From positions 322,501 to 386,500 of the forward strand of contig NZ_CABVGP010000002.1 of the NCBI RefSeq assembly GCF_902497555.1: DNA of 64,000 bases, in the 5' to 3' direction. Under the pieces are notes generated by a model that saw only the letters and a program-made list of their open reading frames with translations, searched no databases and had not been told where the DNA came from. Both the position numbers and the translations under genes were made by a program. Shown piece by piece: positions 42,761 to 51,192 of the stretch (position 1 is its first letter; each line of letters begins with the position of its first letter). This stretch comes from Amycolatopsis camponoti. GTDB lineage: Bacteria > Actinomycetota > Actinomycetes > Mycobacteriales > Pseudonocardiaceae.

Positions 42761-43168
42761 GTGCTGGTTCAGGTGGAGCGGCTCTCCCGGACTCCCGACG
42801 ATGTCACGCTGGTCACCCTGCGGACCCCGATCGGGACCGTGTCGGCCTGCTGGGCCGGAAACCTGGAGGCGGCAGCGGGCGAACACCACGTCGAGTGGGA
42901 ACTGGACGAGGAGTTCCGGTGGGGATCCAACTGCTTGCCGGTCGCCGTGGAGGAACCGTGCCTGCGCCAGGACGAACACGCAGTCTTCTGCCGAGGGCGG
43001 CTCGGTCTCACCGGAATCGAGGCGGCGCAGCCGTTCGCGCACCTGGAGCTGGCTGACGCGGTGATCGACCTCGGCCACGTCGACGCCCTGCCGCCGGGGA
43101 TGGCCGGTGCATGGGTCGAGGTCCACCTCGGACCCGAGAAGATCACGATCTATCCCTATCAGCTATGA
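42761..43168 (+). CDS. Unrecognised 135-residue protein
   Basis: Beta-rich acidic protein with no family I recognise: MLVQVERLSRTPDDVTLVTL, GTVSACWAGNLEAAAGEHHVEWELDEEF and a C-terminus of VEVHLGPEKITIYPYQL. The HVEWELDE/ITIYPY pattern is typical of small beta-barrel proteins of competition or immunity loci, but nothing nearby supports that. GTG 42761 follows the direct repeats, 44 nt after the MarR gene. Confidence 0.65.
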   Translation: MLVQVERLSRTPDDVTLVTLRTPIGTVSACWAGNLEAAAGEHHVEWELDEEFRWGSNCLPVAVEEPCLRQDEHAVFCRGRLGLTGIEAAQPFAHLELADAVIDLGHVDALPPGMAGAWVEVHLGPEKITIYPYQL

Positions 43169-43398
43169 CCTGCCGGCCAGTGTCGTCCCGAGTTGGCCGC
43201 GTCGGCCAGTGACGGCACGTCGAGCTGGTAGTCGCCCGCCAGGTAGACGGGGCCGAGGTTCTCGCGCAGTGTCGCGAGCGAGGCCCTCTCGCCGGGCGCC
43301 CGGAACGGCACGACCCGTGGGTGCCGGTGGGCTTGCGCGTCTCCCCGCGACGCAGGGCGGCGGCGTGGTCGGACACCGCCTGGAACGACAGCTTTCAT
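43143..43398 (-). pseudogene. Decayed C-terminus of a flavin amine-oxidase-like protein
   Basis: Two minus-strand frames together encode one recognisable C-terminus: SDHAAALRRG (frame of 43376), then GDAQAHRHPRVVPFRAPGER and LATLRENLGPVYLAGDYQLD (frame of 43398), then GRQVIADRDRS back in the first frame. PVYLAGDY-PSLADAANSG is the FAD-binding C-terminal motif of protoporphyrinogen-oxidase/amine-oxidase proteins. Two frameshifts and loss of the N-terminal ~350 residues show decay. Confidence 0.7.
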
Positions 43399-43421
43399 TG
43401 ACCATGGTGAGCGGCTCGGCT

Positions 43422-46400
43422 TCAGTCGAGAGCCGCGAGAGTGTCCCGGACGGTGTCGGCGTCGGGGACGTCAAGATCGACAAAAAGTGCCAGCGCCTGC
43501 CGCAGGTTGCGTCGTGCTTGCGGGAGATCACCGACGGCGAGATCGTACTGGGCGGCGCCATGGCAGGCTTGGGCCTGCTCGTAGGGGTCACTGAGTTCGG
43601 TGGCCAGAGCGAGGGCGGCCCGATGGTGGATTCGCGCTTGGTCCAAGAATCCACTCGCCAGGGAGGTTTCGCCGAGATTGTTGAGCATTTGCGGTTCGGT
43701 GACGCGGTCACCGATCTCGCGAGCCGCCGCGAGGGCCTGCCGGTGGTGCGCGGCCGCCCGCCCGTAGTGCCCCTGCCGGCAAAGCACGACGCCGAGGTTG
43801 TTCGTGGCCACGGTTTCACCCGCCACGAAGCCGATCTCGCGGAACACGACGAGTGCCTGCTCGAGATGCTCAGCGGCCGGCCCGTATCGACTTCGTCGAA
43901 TATCGACCACACCCAAGTTGTTCAACGCCAACGCCTCTCCCGCCCGGTCGCCGATGTCACGGGAGATGGCGATCGACCGCTGGTGCTGCTCGATCGCCAG
44001 TTCGTGACGACCCTGTAGCCGGTGAACCACACCGCAGTTGTTCATCGCGAAGGCTTCCACCACTCGGTCGCCGATGCGCCGGCCGATCTCCGCCGCGCGT
44101 CGGTAACAGTCGATGGCCTGGGCATACTGGCCGTGCTGCGAGCGGACGAGGCCGAGATAGTTCACCGTGGTGGCTTCGGCTGCTTTGTTGTCGTTGCCGC
44201 GGGCCAGCACCAGCGCGCGCCGGTAGCCCTCCGTCGCGAGCCGGTGGTTGCCTTGGCGCCAGTGCACCAGGCCGAGATAATTCAGGGCGAGGGCTTCGCC
44301 GGTGGGATTGCCGATTTCTCGGGAAATCTTGATCGCGTACTCATGATGGTGGATGGCCTGCTCGTAGTGACCTTGTTGCCAGTGGCCGATGCCGACGTAG
44401 ATCAGTGCGTAGACTTCGGTGGCGTGAGCGCCGGCATCCCGCGCCGCACGCAGAGCGTGGCCGTAGCTGGTCAACGAGTCAGCGTAGTTTTCCCCGAGTT
44501 CGGCACAACGGAAGAGCCGGGCGATGTCGGCGTACGAACGACGTGCGGCCGCGTGGGCGATTATCGCGCTGAGGTTGACCATTTCCGCGGTGAGCCAGGC
44601 GTCGGCGGTCGCGAGGTCGACGACCGGTGACGCAACGGGCTGGGGAACATCAGACCAGTACTGGTCTTCCGGATGGTGGAGGAAGCGCATCGCGGAAGCG
44701 GTCGTCTGCAGGTAGTGGTCGAACAGGCGGGTCGTCGCACTCGACTGGTCATCTTCCGGATCGTGAGTCGCGGTGAGGCTCGCGGCATAGGCACGCAAAA
44801 GATCGTGACACGTGTAACGGCCGGGGGCGTGCTGCATCAGCAGATGCGTCTGGACCAGCTCATCGAGGGTTTCCCGGGTCCGGGCCGGGTCCCGGTCGGC
44901 GAGCCGGGCGGCGGAGGACAGGGCGAGATGGGGACCTGGATGCAGCCCGAAAAGCCGGAACATCCGGCCGGCCTCGGCACTGAGGTGGTCGTAGGAACAG
45001 GAGAACACGGCACGGATGTTCGTCGCGGCGTCGCCGGTGTCCAAGCCCGCCAGCCGAGTGGACGCGTCGGAAAGTTCTTTGGCGAGCACCCTCAACGCGA
45101 AGCTCGGGTAGGCGGTGGCTCGCGCCGCCACGATCGCCAGCGCGAGCGGCAACCGGGCGCACCGCTCGATCAGTTCGGTGACGGTGTCCGGATCGGCGGC
45201 CACCCGGTCGTGGCCGAGGTGCCGGATCAGCAGTGCCCGCGCGTCCTCGGCGGTGAGCACGTCCAGCGTGAGGGGACGAGCTCCTTCCTGAGCGGACAGG
45301 CCGGCGAGCTGATTTCGGCTGGTGACCACCACCAGGCATCCCGGGCCGGCTGGCAGCAACGGCCGTACGTGCTCGACGTCACGGGCGTTGTCCAGCACGA
45401 CCAGCAGACGTCGATCGGCCGTGAGGCTGCGGTACAACGCCGCTTGCGCGTCCACGGTGGCGGGAATCTGCTCGGGGTGCACACCGAGGGCGTGCAGGAA
45501 CCCGCGCAGGGTCTCGCCGGGCAGCGCCGGCGTACCGGTGGGATCGAAACCCCGCAGATTCACGTAAAGCTGCCCGTCCGGGAACCGCTCGGCGACGTGG
45601 TGCGCCCAGTGCAGCGCCAACGCGGTCTTGCCGACCCCCGCTGTGCCGTTGATCGCGGTGATCACGACCGTGGCCACGCCGTCTTGCGAGGATTTGTCGA
45701 CCAAGGTCTCCAGTTCGGCCAGTTCGTTCGCGCGCCCCGCGAAACGGGGCGTACGGGCGGGTAGCTGCCGGGGTACCGGTGGCCGCACGGGCGCCGGGAC
45801 CGGGATCGATGCGCTCTTCCCGCTCGACAACGGTTCGCCGCGGAGAATCGCGGCGTTCAACGCGCGCAGTTCCGGGCCGGGGTCGCTCCCCAGTTCGTCT
45901 CCCAGCCGGCTCCGGGTGAGGGAATACCGGTCCAAGGCCTCGGAGTCCCGGCCCGCGGCCACGAGGGCGCGCATTAGTATCGCGGTCAGTGGTTCGGTCA
46001 GCGGGTGTTCGATCAGCAGCTTCCGAACCGGCCCGATCACCTTGTCGTGGTGGCCGAGCCGTAGCTCGGCTCGTGCCCAGGCAACGGTGGCATCCAGCCG
46101 TTGCTGGTTCCAGTCCTCGCGCATCCGGGCGGCCCATTCGCCGGGCAGGTCGGCCAGCGGAGGCCCCCGCCACAGGCCAAGGGCCTCGTCGAGCAGGTCG
46201 GCCTGCTCGGCGACCGGACAGCCGGGGTGACGGGCGGCGGTGGTCAACCGGTGAAACCGGTGCAGGTCGACGCTGTCCGGGTCGATGTCCAACGCGTATC
46301 CGCCCGCTTGGCGCACCGGCTCTCCCCGCGGGACCGTTTCGGCCTGGCTCAGGGCACTTCGCAGCCGAGAGACGTGGGCGTACAGCGCCGGCCTGGCCGC

Positions 46401-46571
46401 GGCCGGGGGCGCCTGGTCCCAGATCCGATTGATGAGCGTCTGCAACATCACCGGACGGCCGGCGTCCACGGCCAGCGCCGCCAGGACGGTCCGTTGTTGC
46501 GGTGTGCCGAGGTCCGGCAGCCGCTTGTCGCGGTCCCAGACCTCGACGACTCCCAGCAGCCGGATTTCCAC
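43422..46571 (-). CDS. AfsR-like SARP-NB-ARC-TPR regulator
   Basis: 1049 residues. OmpR-type winged helix (~1-95: EIRLLGVVEVWDRDKRLPDLGTPQQRTVLAALAVDAGRPV), activation domain (~100-245), NB-ARC/STAND ATPase with P-loop NGTAGVGKTALALHW (~307) and Walker B LLVVLDNARD, then ~10 tetratricopeptide repeats (GEALALNNLGVVDIRRSRYG; AEATTVNYLGLVRSQHGQYAQA). GTG 46571 places the SARP domain at the N-terminus; an upstream ATG 46649 would add 26 residues. ATP- and ligand-gated activator. The 80-residue gene just upstream on the same strand could encode a partner or signal. Confidence 0.9.
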   Translation of the reverse strand: MEIRLLGVVEVWDRDKRLPDLGTPQQRTVLAALAVDAGRPVMLQTLINRIWDQAPPAAARPALYAHVSRLRSALSQAETVPRGEPVRQAGGYALDIDPDSVDLHRFHRLTTAARHPGCPVAEQADLLDEALGLWRGPPLADLPGEWAARMREDWNQQRLDATVAWARAELRLGHHDKVIGPVRKLLIEHPLTEPLTAILMRALVAAGRDSEALDRYSLTRSRLGDELGSDPGPELRALNAAILRGEPLSSGKSASIPVPAPVRPPVPRQLPARTPRFAGRANELAELETLVDKSSQDGVATVVITAINGTAGVGKTALALHWAHHVAERFPDGQLYVNLRGFDPTGTPALPGETLRGFLHALGVHPEQIPATVDAQAALYRSLTADRRLLVVLDNARDVEHVRPLLPAGPGCLVVVTSRNQLAGLSAQEGARPLTLDVLTAEDARALLIRHLGHDRVAADPDTVTELIERCARLPLALAIVAARATAYPSFALRVLAKELSDASTRLAGLDTGDAATNIRAVFSCSYDHLSAEAGRMFRLFGLHPGPHLALSSAARLADRDPARTRETLDELVQTHLLMQHAPGRYTCHDLLRAYAASLTATHDPEDDQSSATTRLFDHYLQTTASAMRFLHHPEDQYWSDVPQPVASPVVDLATADAWLTAEMVNLSAIIAHAAARRSYADIARLFRCAELGENYADSLTSYGHALRAARDAGAHATEVYALIYVGIGHWQQGHYEQAIHHHEYAIKISREIGNPTGEALALNYLGLVHWRQGNHRLATEGYRRALVLARGNDNKAAEATTVNYLGLVRSQHGQYAQAIDCYRRAAEIGRRIGDRVVEAFAMNNCGVVHRLQGRHELAIEQHQRSIAISRDIGDRAGEALALNNLGVVDIRRSRYGPAAEHLEQALVVFREIGFVAGETVATNNLGVVLCRQGHYGRAAAHHRQALAAAREIGDRVTEPQMLNNLGETSLASGFLDQARIHHRAALALATELSDPYEQAQACHGAAQYDLAVGDLPQARRNLRQALALFVDLDVPDADTVRDTLAALD

Positions 46572-46729
46572 GACCTCACCACCACCGCCGACGCGCCTTG
46601 CCGGACCGGACACCGGCAGCCACCGAGGATCCCCCAGGCTGCGAGTCATTATCCGGCGAGCACAGCCGACCTGTCCATCGCCGATTTCATTTTTCCTGTC
46701 TCCATGGACGGCTCAAACGGACGGATCTC

Positions 46730-46972
46730 CTAGTAGAGCATCCATGCCGCGATCAGGCCATTGCTGAAGTTGATGTTGAGAATCAGTTCTCCCGCCGAAA
46801 TCCCTGCCCCGTTCGCGACGTTGACCGGGTCGTACACGCTTCCGTAGTTACCCATCCAATGCCACTGCTTGACCCCCGAACTCTCGGCGGCGAGGCGCTT
46901 CTGGATTTCGACCCCTTCCGCCGCGGAGAGGACTCGGGTAGGGGCGATGTCGCCATAGTTCTGATTGTTCAT
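46730..46972 (-). CDS. Unrecognised 80-residue protein
   Basis: 80 residues with an excellent ribosome site (CAGGAGGACCTGC before ATG 46972), so it is translated. The N-terminal half is charged and helical (LSAAEGVEIQKRLAAES). The C-terminal half is rich in Trp, Tyr, Asn and Gly (KQWHWMGNYGSVYDPVNVAN; GELILNINFSNGLIAAWMLY). No cysteine, signal peptide or RiPP modification gene is visible. Base composition is slightly less GC-rich than its neighbours. It lies 81 nt upstream of the AfsR-like gene's longest frame, on the same strand. A leader-plus-core peptide or a small secreted protein are both possible. Confidence 0.7.
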   Translation of the reverse strand: MNNQNYGDIAPTRVLSAAEGVEIQKRLAAESSGVKQWHWMGNYGSVYDPVNVANGAGISAGELILNINFSNGLIAAWMLY

Positions 46973-47214
46973 GCAGGTCCTCCTGGTTCAATGGCCGCGC
47001 TGATCCAGTCTCGGCCGGCCGAATCGTGCCGATATTCGTCACGTGCACCCACCTCTTCGGGTCGGCTGCTTCACCGTCGCGCCCCACCCTGGTTCCGAAC
47101 CTTGCGCCAACCTTGCAAGCGGGCCCGCGCTGCCTGGCTGGATGGAGGTCAGTCGGAGCTTGGAGAATCCCGTTCGGTCGAGCCGAGGGACGGGCAAGTG
47201 AAGGTGCGGTGCGC

Positions 47215-47805
47215 TTACGCGGTCAGATTGTTGACGGTGAGTGCGGCGATCTTTTTCGCGGCGCCACAGGGGTCGTGCTGCCAAGGGCCGGCTTCGGACT
47301 CGTCAGCGGTGGCGGCGTTGATGTAGACGAGGGTGGTGTCGTCGGCGGCGAGTGCGAGAGTGCAACCGAGCGGGCCCTCGGCCTGCTTGCTGGGGACGTT
47401 CTCCTCGATGGCGACGATGACCGCTGGGTAGATGGTCTCGACAGTGATCGGCTCCCAGTGATTGCCGGTGTCGTGGCCCAAGGCATGCTCCTGGAACAGG
47501 ATGCGCAGGCTGTCACCTCGGTTCGAGGTGCTGACACTGGCGACGGTACCGAACCTGGTGACGCATCGGTTCCCGTCGCGGCTGCGTTCACCGCCGGCGA
47601 AGCCGATGGCGGTGAGTTGCTCGACGGTGACCGCGGCGCACGGATCGGTACGGAACCGCCCGGCGCCGCTCATCCCGACCCCGGGGATCGGCGGAACCGA
47701 CACCGACGGCTCTGCCGGGGCCGGTGACCCACCGGGCGAGCAGCCGGCACCCAGCCCCAGACCCAGCACGGCGACGACAACGCAGAGAGTTCGGCGATCG
47801 ATCAT
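47215..47805 (-). CDS. DUF3558-type lipoprotein
   Basis: 196 residues. Lipobox LGAGC (Cys ~22) after a hydrophobic signal (LCVVVAVLGLGLGAGCS), a Pro/Ser linker, then the DUF3558 pattern FRTDPCAAVTVEQLTAIGF...RCVTRF and C-terminal PWQHDPCGAAKKIAALTV with paired cysteines. ATG 47805 overlaps the preceding stop by 4 bp; last gene of the coupled operon. Anchored outside the membrane. Confidence 0.85.
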   Translation of the reverse strand: MIDRRTLCVVVAVLGLGLGAGCSPGGSPAPAEPSVSVPPIPGVGMSGAGRFRTDPCAAVTVEQLTAIGFAGGERSRDGNRCVTRFGTVASVSTSNRGDSLRILFQEHALGHDTGNHWEPITVETIYPAVIVAIEENVPSKQAEGPLGCTLALAADDTTLVYINAATADESEAGPWQHDPCGAAKKIAALTVNNLTA

Positions 47806-48557
47806 GGGTGAGTGGCTCCAGGCTTGACCCGCCAGCGACCCGGGTCGTCGATGACCTCGTTGCTGTCCCCGACGTCGGGCAGCGTGGCGAAGTTGGCTTC
47901 GATCGTGGTCAGCTGGATGCGGTTGCCGAGCAACCTGCCGATGTTGGTCATCAGCCCGCCGAGCAAGGCCAGGCAGTCGTTCCAGAATGTCGCGAACGCC
48001 GAGTTGATCGCGTCGGCGACGTCTCTGAAACCGATGACGGCCAGCGGTGGCAGCGCAGCCGACTCCGCAACGGCGATGCCGATTTTCCCACCGAGCTGGG
48101 CGAGGTTGATCGCGCATTTGCCGATGGTCATGAGCAGGTTCTTGTAGGTGTCGATGATCGTCTCGGCAATCGAAGACATGGTGCTGGTCAGGCTGATCAT
48201 CGAGTTCTGGTTCTGGCCCAGCGCAGTCACGGCCTTGCCGGCGTAGGCGTTGAACTGGTCGGCGGCGTCGCCGTGCCAGGCTTTCGCCAGAGTCAGCTGG
48301 GCGGCGTTGAGCTGTTCAGCCGCTTTGGTCAGGGCCGTCTCGGTGGCGAACGTGTCGGCGAGGTGGAGGACCTTGCCGATGTCGCCGGCGATGAAGACGC
48401 GAAGCTTGTCCAGCAAGGTGATGATGCCGTGCGCACCGATGAATTCGGCCCAGAAGCGGATCTTCGCGTCGGCGTCGGCGGGGTAGGGCATCTCAGCCTG
48501 CGACGGTGTGACCGGTGTCGGAGGGGCGGCCGACCATGACGGGGGAAAGGCGCTCAT
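47802..48557 (-). CDS. WXG-like type VII secretion-associated protein
   Basis: 251 residues, almost entirely helical. WHGDAADQFNAYAGK (~95-110) is a WxG turn between two helices as in WXG100 proteins; a second helical pair and the hydrophobic stretch LPPLAVIGFRDVADAINSAF follow. Longer than a classical ~100-residue WXG100 protein and with no toxin domain at the C-terminus. GGAGG is 5 nt from ATG 48557. Starts with a 4-bp overlap with the EspC-like gene. Confidence 0.78.
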   Translation of the reverse strand: MSAFPPSWSAAPPTPVTPSQAEMPYPADADAKIRFWAEFIGAHGIITLLDKLRVFIAGDIGKVLHLADTFATETALTKAAEQLNAAQLTLAKAWHGDAADQFNAYAGKAVTALGQNQNSMISLTSTMSSIAETIIDTYKNLLMTIGKCAINLAQLGGKIGIAVAESAALPPLAVIGFRDVADAINSAFATFWNDCLALLGGLMTNIGRLLGNRIQLTTIEANFATLPDVGDSNEVIDDPGRWRVKPGATHP

Positions 48558-48931
48558 GGGAGGCCTCCTTCGAGCTTCTTGAGCCGCTCGTGCTCGGCGG
48601 CGTCCTGCTGTTCGTAGTAAGAGGCAGCGGTCTGCAGAGCGTGGGCCAGCTGCTGCAGTGTCTCCGCGTTCTTGGTCGAGATCCCGCGGATGGTCTCGAT
48701 GGCCCGGTTGTACTGCTCGACCGTTCCCGCGCCGTTTCTGTTGGGCATGATCGTCGTCAGCGTCCCGGGCAGTCCCAGATCGAACTCGCCGAGCAGCGTT
48801 CCGGCCAGGTCCTGCTGAGCGAACGTGACGACGAGCTCGGCGGCGGTGGTGACGTCGTCGGCGGCTTTGCGCAGGGATTCGGGGTAGACGCGGTAGCCGT
48901 GGCCGGTGATGTCGTTGGGGTCGAAGGTCAT
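48554..48931 (-). CDS. EspC-like small helical protein
   Basis: 125 residues, two long helices separated by a turn. YYEQQD near the C-terminus gives a YxxxD general secretion signal of type VII systems. ITGHGYRVYPESLRKAADDVTTAAELV fits the ESX-1 secretion-associated (EspC) family. 4-bp overlaps on both sides. Likely the partner of the WXG-like protein. Confidence 0.7.
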   Translation of the reverse strand: MTFDPNDITGHGYRVYPESLRKAADDVTTAAELVVTFAQQDLAGTLLGEFDLGLPGTLTTIMPNRNGAGTVEQYNRAIETIRGISTKNAETLQQLAHALQTAASYYEQQDAAEHERLKKLEGGLP

Positions 48932-49239
48932 GCCAGCCCCGTTTCGGTGACCGCCGTGGCGATGGTGTCGCCACGGCGCTGATCGGCTCGTTGTTCGGCG
49001 TCCCGGATTCCTTGCAGTACGGTGCGGGACAGCGCGTCGGCGGAGTATTGGTGCATCTCGGTGATGTCGAGGGTCGCCGCGGTCAGTTCGCCGGCCCCGG
49101 ACACGGTCACCGTGCCCAGTTCGCCCGGCAGCCGCCATTCCAGCGGCGCGTGTTCGGCACCGCGAGCGGTTTGCGTCACGGCGGCCACAGTGGCGTCGAT
49201 TTCCCGCGCCAGGTTGTACAACTCGTCCTGGTAGTTCAC
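48928..49239 (-). CDS. YbaB/EbfC-like small protein
   Basis: 103 residues. ELGTVTVSGAGELTAATLDITEMHQYSADALSRTVLQGIRDAEQRA follows the YbaB pattern (GxVTVxVxGxGxLxxLxLDP... xxLxxxIxxAxxxA). GTG 49239 overlaps the upstream YbaB-like gene by 4 bp. YbaB proteins bind DNA; in type VII loci such proteins are common and their role is unclear. Confidence 0.7.
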   Translation of the reverse strand: MNYQDELYNLAREIDATVAAVTQTARGAEHAPLEWRLPGELGTVTVSGAGELTAATLDITEMHQYSADALSRTVLQGIRDAEQRADQRRGDTIATAVTETGLA

Positions 49240-49790
49240 CAGCGTCCCCGTTCCTCGTCCTCGCCGCTGTCGTCGCCGAGGAAGTCGAGGTTCTCGAAGT
49301 TCTCCTCTTCGGCTTCGTCGGTGTGGGGACGTGCGCGCGCCGGCGGGGAGCTCGGCGGGAGGGGGTCTGGTTGCGTGCGTTGGTCGTGGGTGGCGCCGCT
49401 CCAGCGGTCGCTGCCGACGCTGTGCGGTGGCGGGACTGGGGATGGCTGCCATACCTGGTCTTTGTCCAGGACCGCGCGGATCTTCGCGGTGGCCAGGGTG
49501 CTGGCTTGCCGGCGTGCGGCCGCCACGGCCTCGACCACGTCGGGTCCGATGGTGTGCGGATGGGCGCCGCGCATCGCTGCCGCGCTGATCTTCAGGTCCA
49601 TGAGCCGTCCGTGGCCGCTGACGGCGGCGGTCACCGCGCCGTCGCGCGACTGGCCGGTGAACTGGACCCGGTCGAGTTCCTCGTCCAGTTCTGCGGCTTG
49701 TTGCCGCATCACGTCCGCGTTGAACACCACGTCGGTGTCGCCTCCCCACGTTCCCGACACGCACTCTCCGGGGTCGATACCTGCGATCAT
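49236..49790 (-). CDS. YbaB/EbfC-like protein with acidic tail
   Basis: 184 residues from ATG 49790. NADVMRQQAAELDEELDRVQFTGQSRDGAVTAAVSGHGRLMDLKISAAAMRG is YbaB-like; the C-terminal ~55 residues are Pro/Ser/Glu-rich and disordered (HTDEAEEENFENLDFLGDDS). The start is uncertain: ATG 49937 has a GAGG ribosome site and a GTG near 49735 follows GGGGAGG. First gene of the coupled operon. Confidence 0.65.
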   Translation of the reverse strand: MIAGIDPGECVSGTWGGDTDVVFNADVMRQQAAELDEELDRVQFTGQSRDGAVTAAVSGHGRLMDLKISAAAMRGAHPHTIGPDVVEAVAAARRQASTLATAKIRAVLDKDQVWQPSPVPPPHSVGSDRWSGATHDQRTQPDPLPPSSPPARARPHTDEAEEENFENLDFLGDDSGEDEERGRW

Positions 49791-50080
49791 CACTGGTGGT
49801 CGCAGGTCGGTCACCCCACGCGGGTCAGCGTAGCTGATCGAGGGGCGGGCGATCCCGCTGTTTGAGGCCACTCTCACCGACAGCGTGCAGGTTTGGGACC
49901 CGACCACCCGAACAACCAGGTCTGTCCGCTCGAACATCGAGAGGGCCTCATATCCAGCCCTTCGAGGGCGCAGCAGAGGAGGCGCCGGAAATGTGACAAG
50001 CTTGCACCGCAGGCCCTTGCCACCCACGGGCAATCGGCGCCGGGATCGCGCGTTGCGATCGATCGACAGCGAGGCAGGCG

Positions 50081-50281
50081 ATGAGCGAAGGCGAATCGGC
50101 GAGGCCGAACGGAAAGTACTCCGTCGGCACTTTCGTTCTCTTTCTCGTCATCTCGTTCGCAGGTGTCACCTTGATCCACCAGGAGGCACTCCGGACGTGG
50201 TGGCCGCTCGTGGCCGGTGCGCTGGCCGCCATCGTCGGGCTGGCGTGCCGGCGGCTTCTCGGCGGTCGGAGCGGCGGCTGA
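50081..50281 (+). CDS. Small membrane protein
   Basis: 66 residues with two transmembrane helices (TFVLFLVISFAGVTLIHQE and WWPLVAGALAAIVGLACRRLLG). Function unknown. ATG 50081 is preceded by AGGCAGGCG. Divergent from the YbaB-like operon. Confidence 0.65.
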   Translation: MSEGESARPNGKYSVGTFVLFLVISFAGVTLIHQEALRTWWPLVAGALAAIVGLACRRLLGGRSGG

Positions 50282-50290
50282 GCCTGCCGA

Positions 50291-51118
50291 TCAATGCTCT
50301 TCGTGGCCGAGCCGTTCGGCGAGGAAGTCCAGGATCTCGTCCCTGGCGCGCAGCGTGGGGTGTCCGTGCTGGTCGATGAGGTGGGCCGTGACGACGCTGT
50401 GAGGGCAGCCGACGACGTCACGGAAGAACGGGGGTGGCGCGGGGTTGGCCGTCTCGCCCGGGATGACGCGTCCGTCGAACGCGTCGCCCAGGAGCGCCCG
50501 GTAGGCGGCGAACCGCCGGCCGGTGCACCACCGGTCGTTGTCGAAACGGTAGGCGAGGACCTTCAGTCCGTCACGCTCGACGCGCTCGCGCACCGTGGCC
50601 GCGTCCTCGTCGCTGATCTCCAGCCCGGCGGGGTCGTCCAGTGGCAGCGAAGGATGGTTGACCACCGGCGCGATGACCGCCGGTTCGAGTGTCATGGTGA
50701 GCGCGAAGTTGCCGGTGAAGCACAGCCCGATCGCGCCCACACCGGGCCCGCCGCACTCGGCCATCGCGGTCCTGGCCAACCCTCGAAGCCAGACCGTGAT
50801 CGGGCTGGTGCCGCCACCGGCGAACGCCCGGAACTCCGCGCTGACGCAAGCACGGCGGACGACCTTCTCCCCGTCGGCGACGGTGGGGAAGGCGCCGTCG
50901 ACGCCGAACAGCGACGGCAGGTAGACCGTGAATCCCGCGTCTCGAATCCAGCGCGCCAATCGGACGACGTCCGGGCTGATGCCGGGCATCTCCGGCATCA
51001 GCACGACGGCCGGCCCGGACCCGCCGACGTAGACGGTCTTGCCGACGCCCTCGATGTCGACCAGCCGCTTCGAGAAGTCCGTGAGAGCGTCGTCCGGCCG
51101 CGGTTCAGTGATCGCCAT
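50291..51118 (-). CDS. Dienelactone hydrolase-family protein
   Basis: 275 residues. Cys nucleophile in GAIGLCFTGNFAL; PAVVLMPEMPGISPDVVRLARWIRDAGFTVYLPSLFG is the family start; catalytic His in LIDQHGHPTL. ATG 51118; divergent from a GlxA-type regulator with a 10-bp inverted repeat between. Hydrolyses an enol lactone or similar ester. Confidence 0.88.
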   Translation of the reverse strand: MAITEPRPDDALTDFSKRLVDIEGVGKTVYVGGSGPAVVLMPEMPGISPDVVRLARWIRDAGFTVYLPSLFGVDGAFPTVADGEKVVRRACVSAEFRAFAGGGTSPITVWLRGLARTAMAECGGPGVGAIGLCFTGNFALTMTLEPAVIAPVVNHPSLPLDDPAGLEISDEDAATVRERVERDGLKVLAYRFDNDRWCTGRRFAAYRALLGDAFDGRVIPGETANPAPPPFFRDVVGCPHSVVTAHLIDQHGHPTLRARDEILDFLAERLGHEEH

Positions 51119-51154
51119 AGCGGCATCGTCGGGCCGGCGTGGCTGGTACGGCCA

Positions 51155-51191
51155 GTGGCGAGATCGCCACATGTCCGGGTAATCTCGCCAC
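51155..51191. promoter_or_regulatory. GTGGCGAGAT/ATCTCGCCAC inverted repeat
   Basis: Perfect 10-bp arms at 51155-51164 and 51182-51191 with a 17-nt spacer, between the divergent hydrolase and GlxA-type genes. AraC/GlxA operator candidate. Confidence 0.65.
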
Positions 51192-51192
51192 C

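Noticed and set aside
47039..47284. Short minus-strand frame upstream of the 80-residue gene
   Set aside because: No ribosome site, Arg-rich shadow composition, and it overlaps the lipoprotein gene end.
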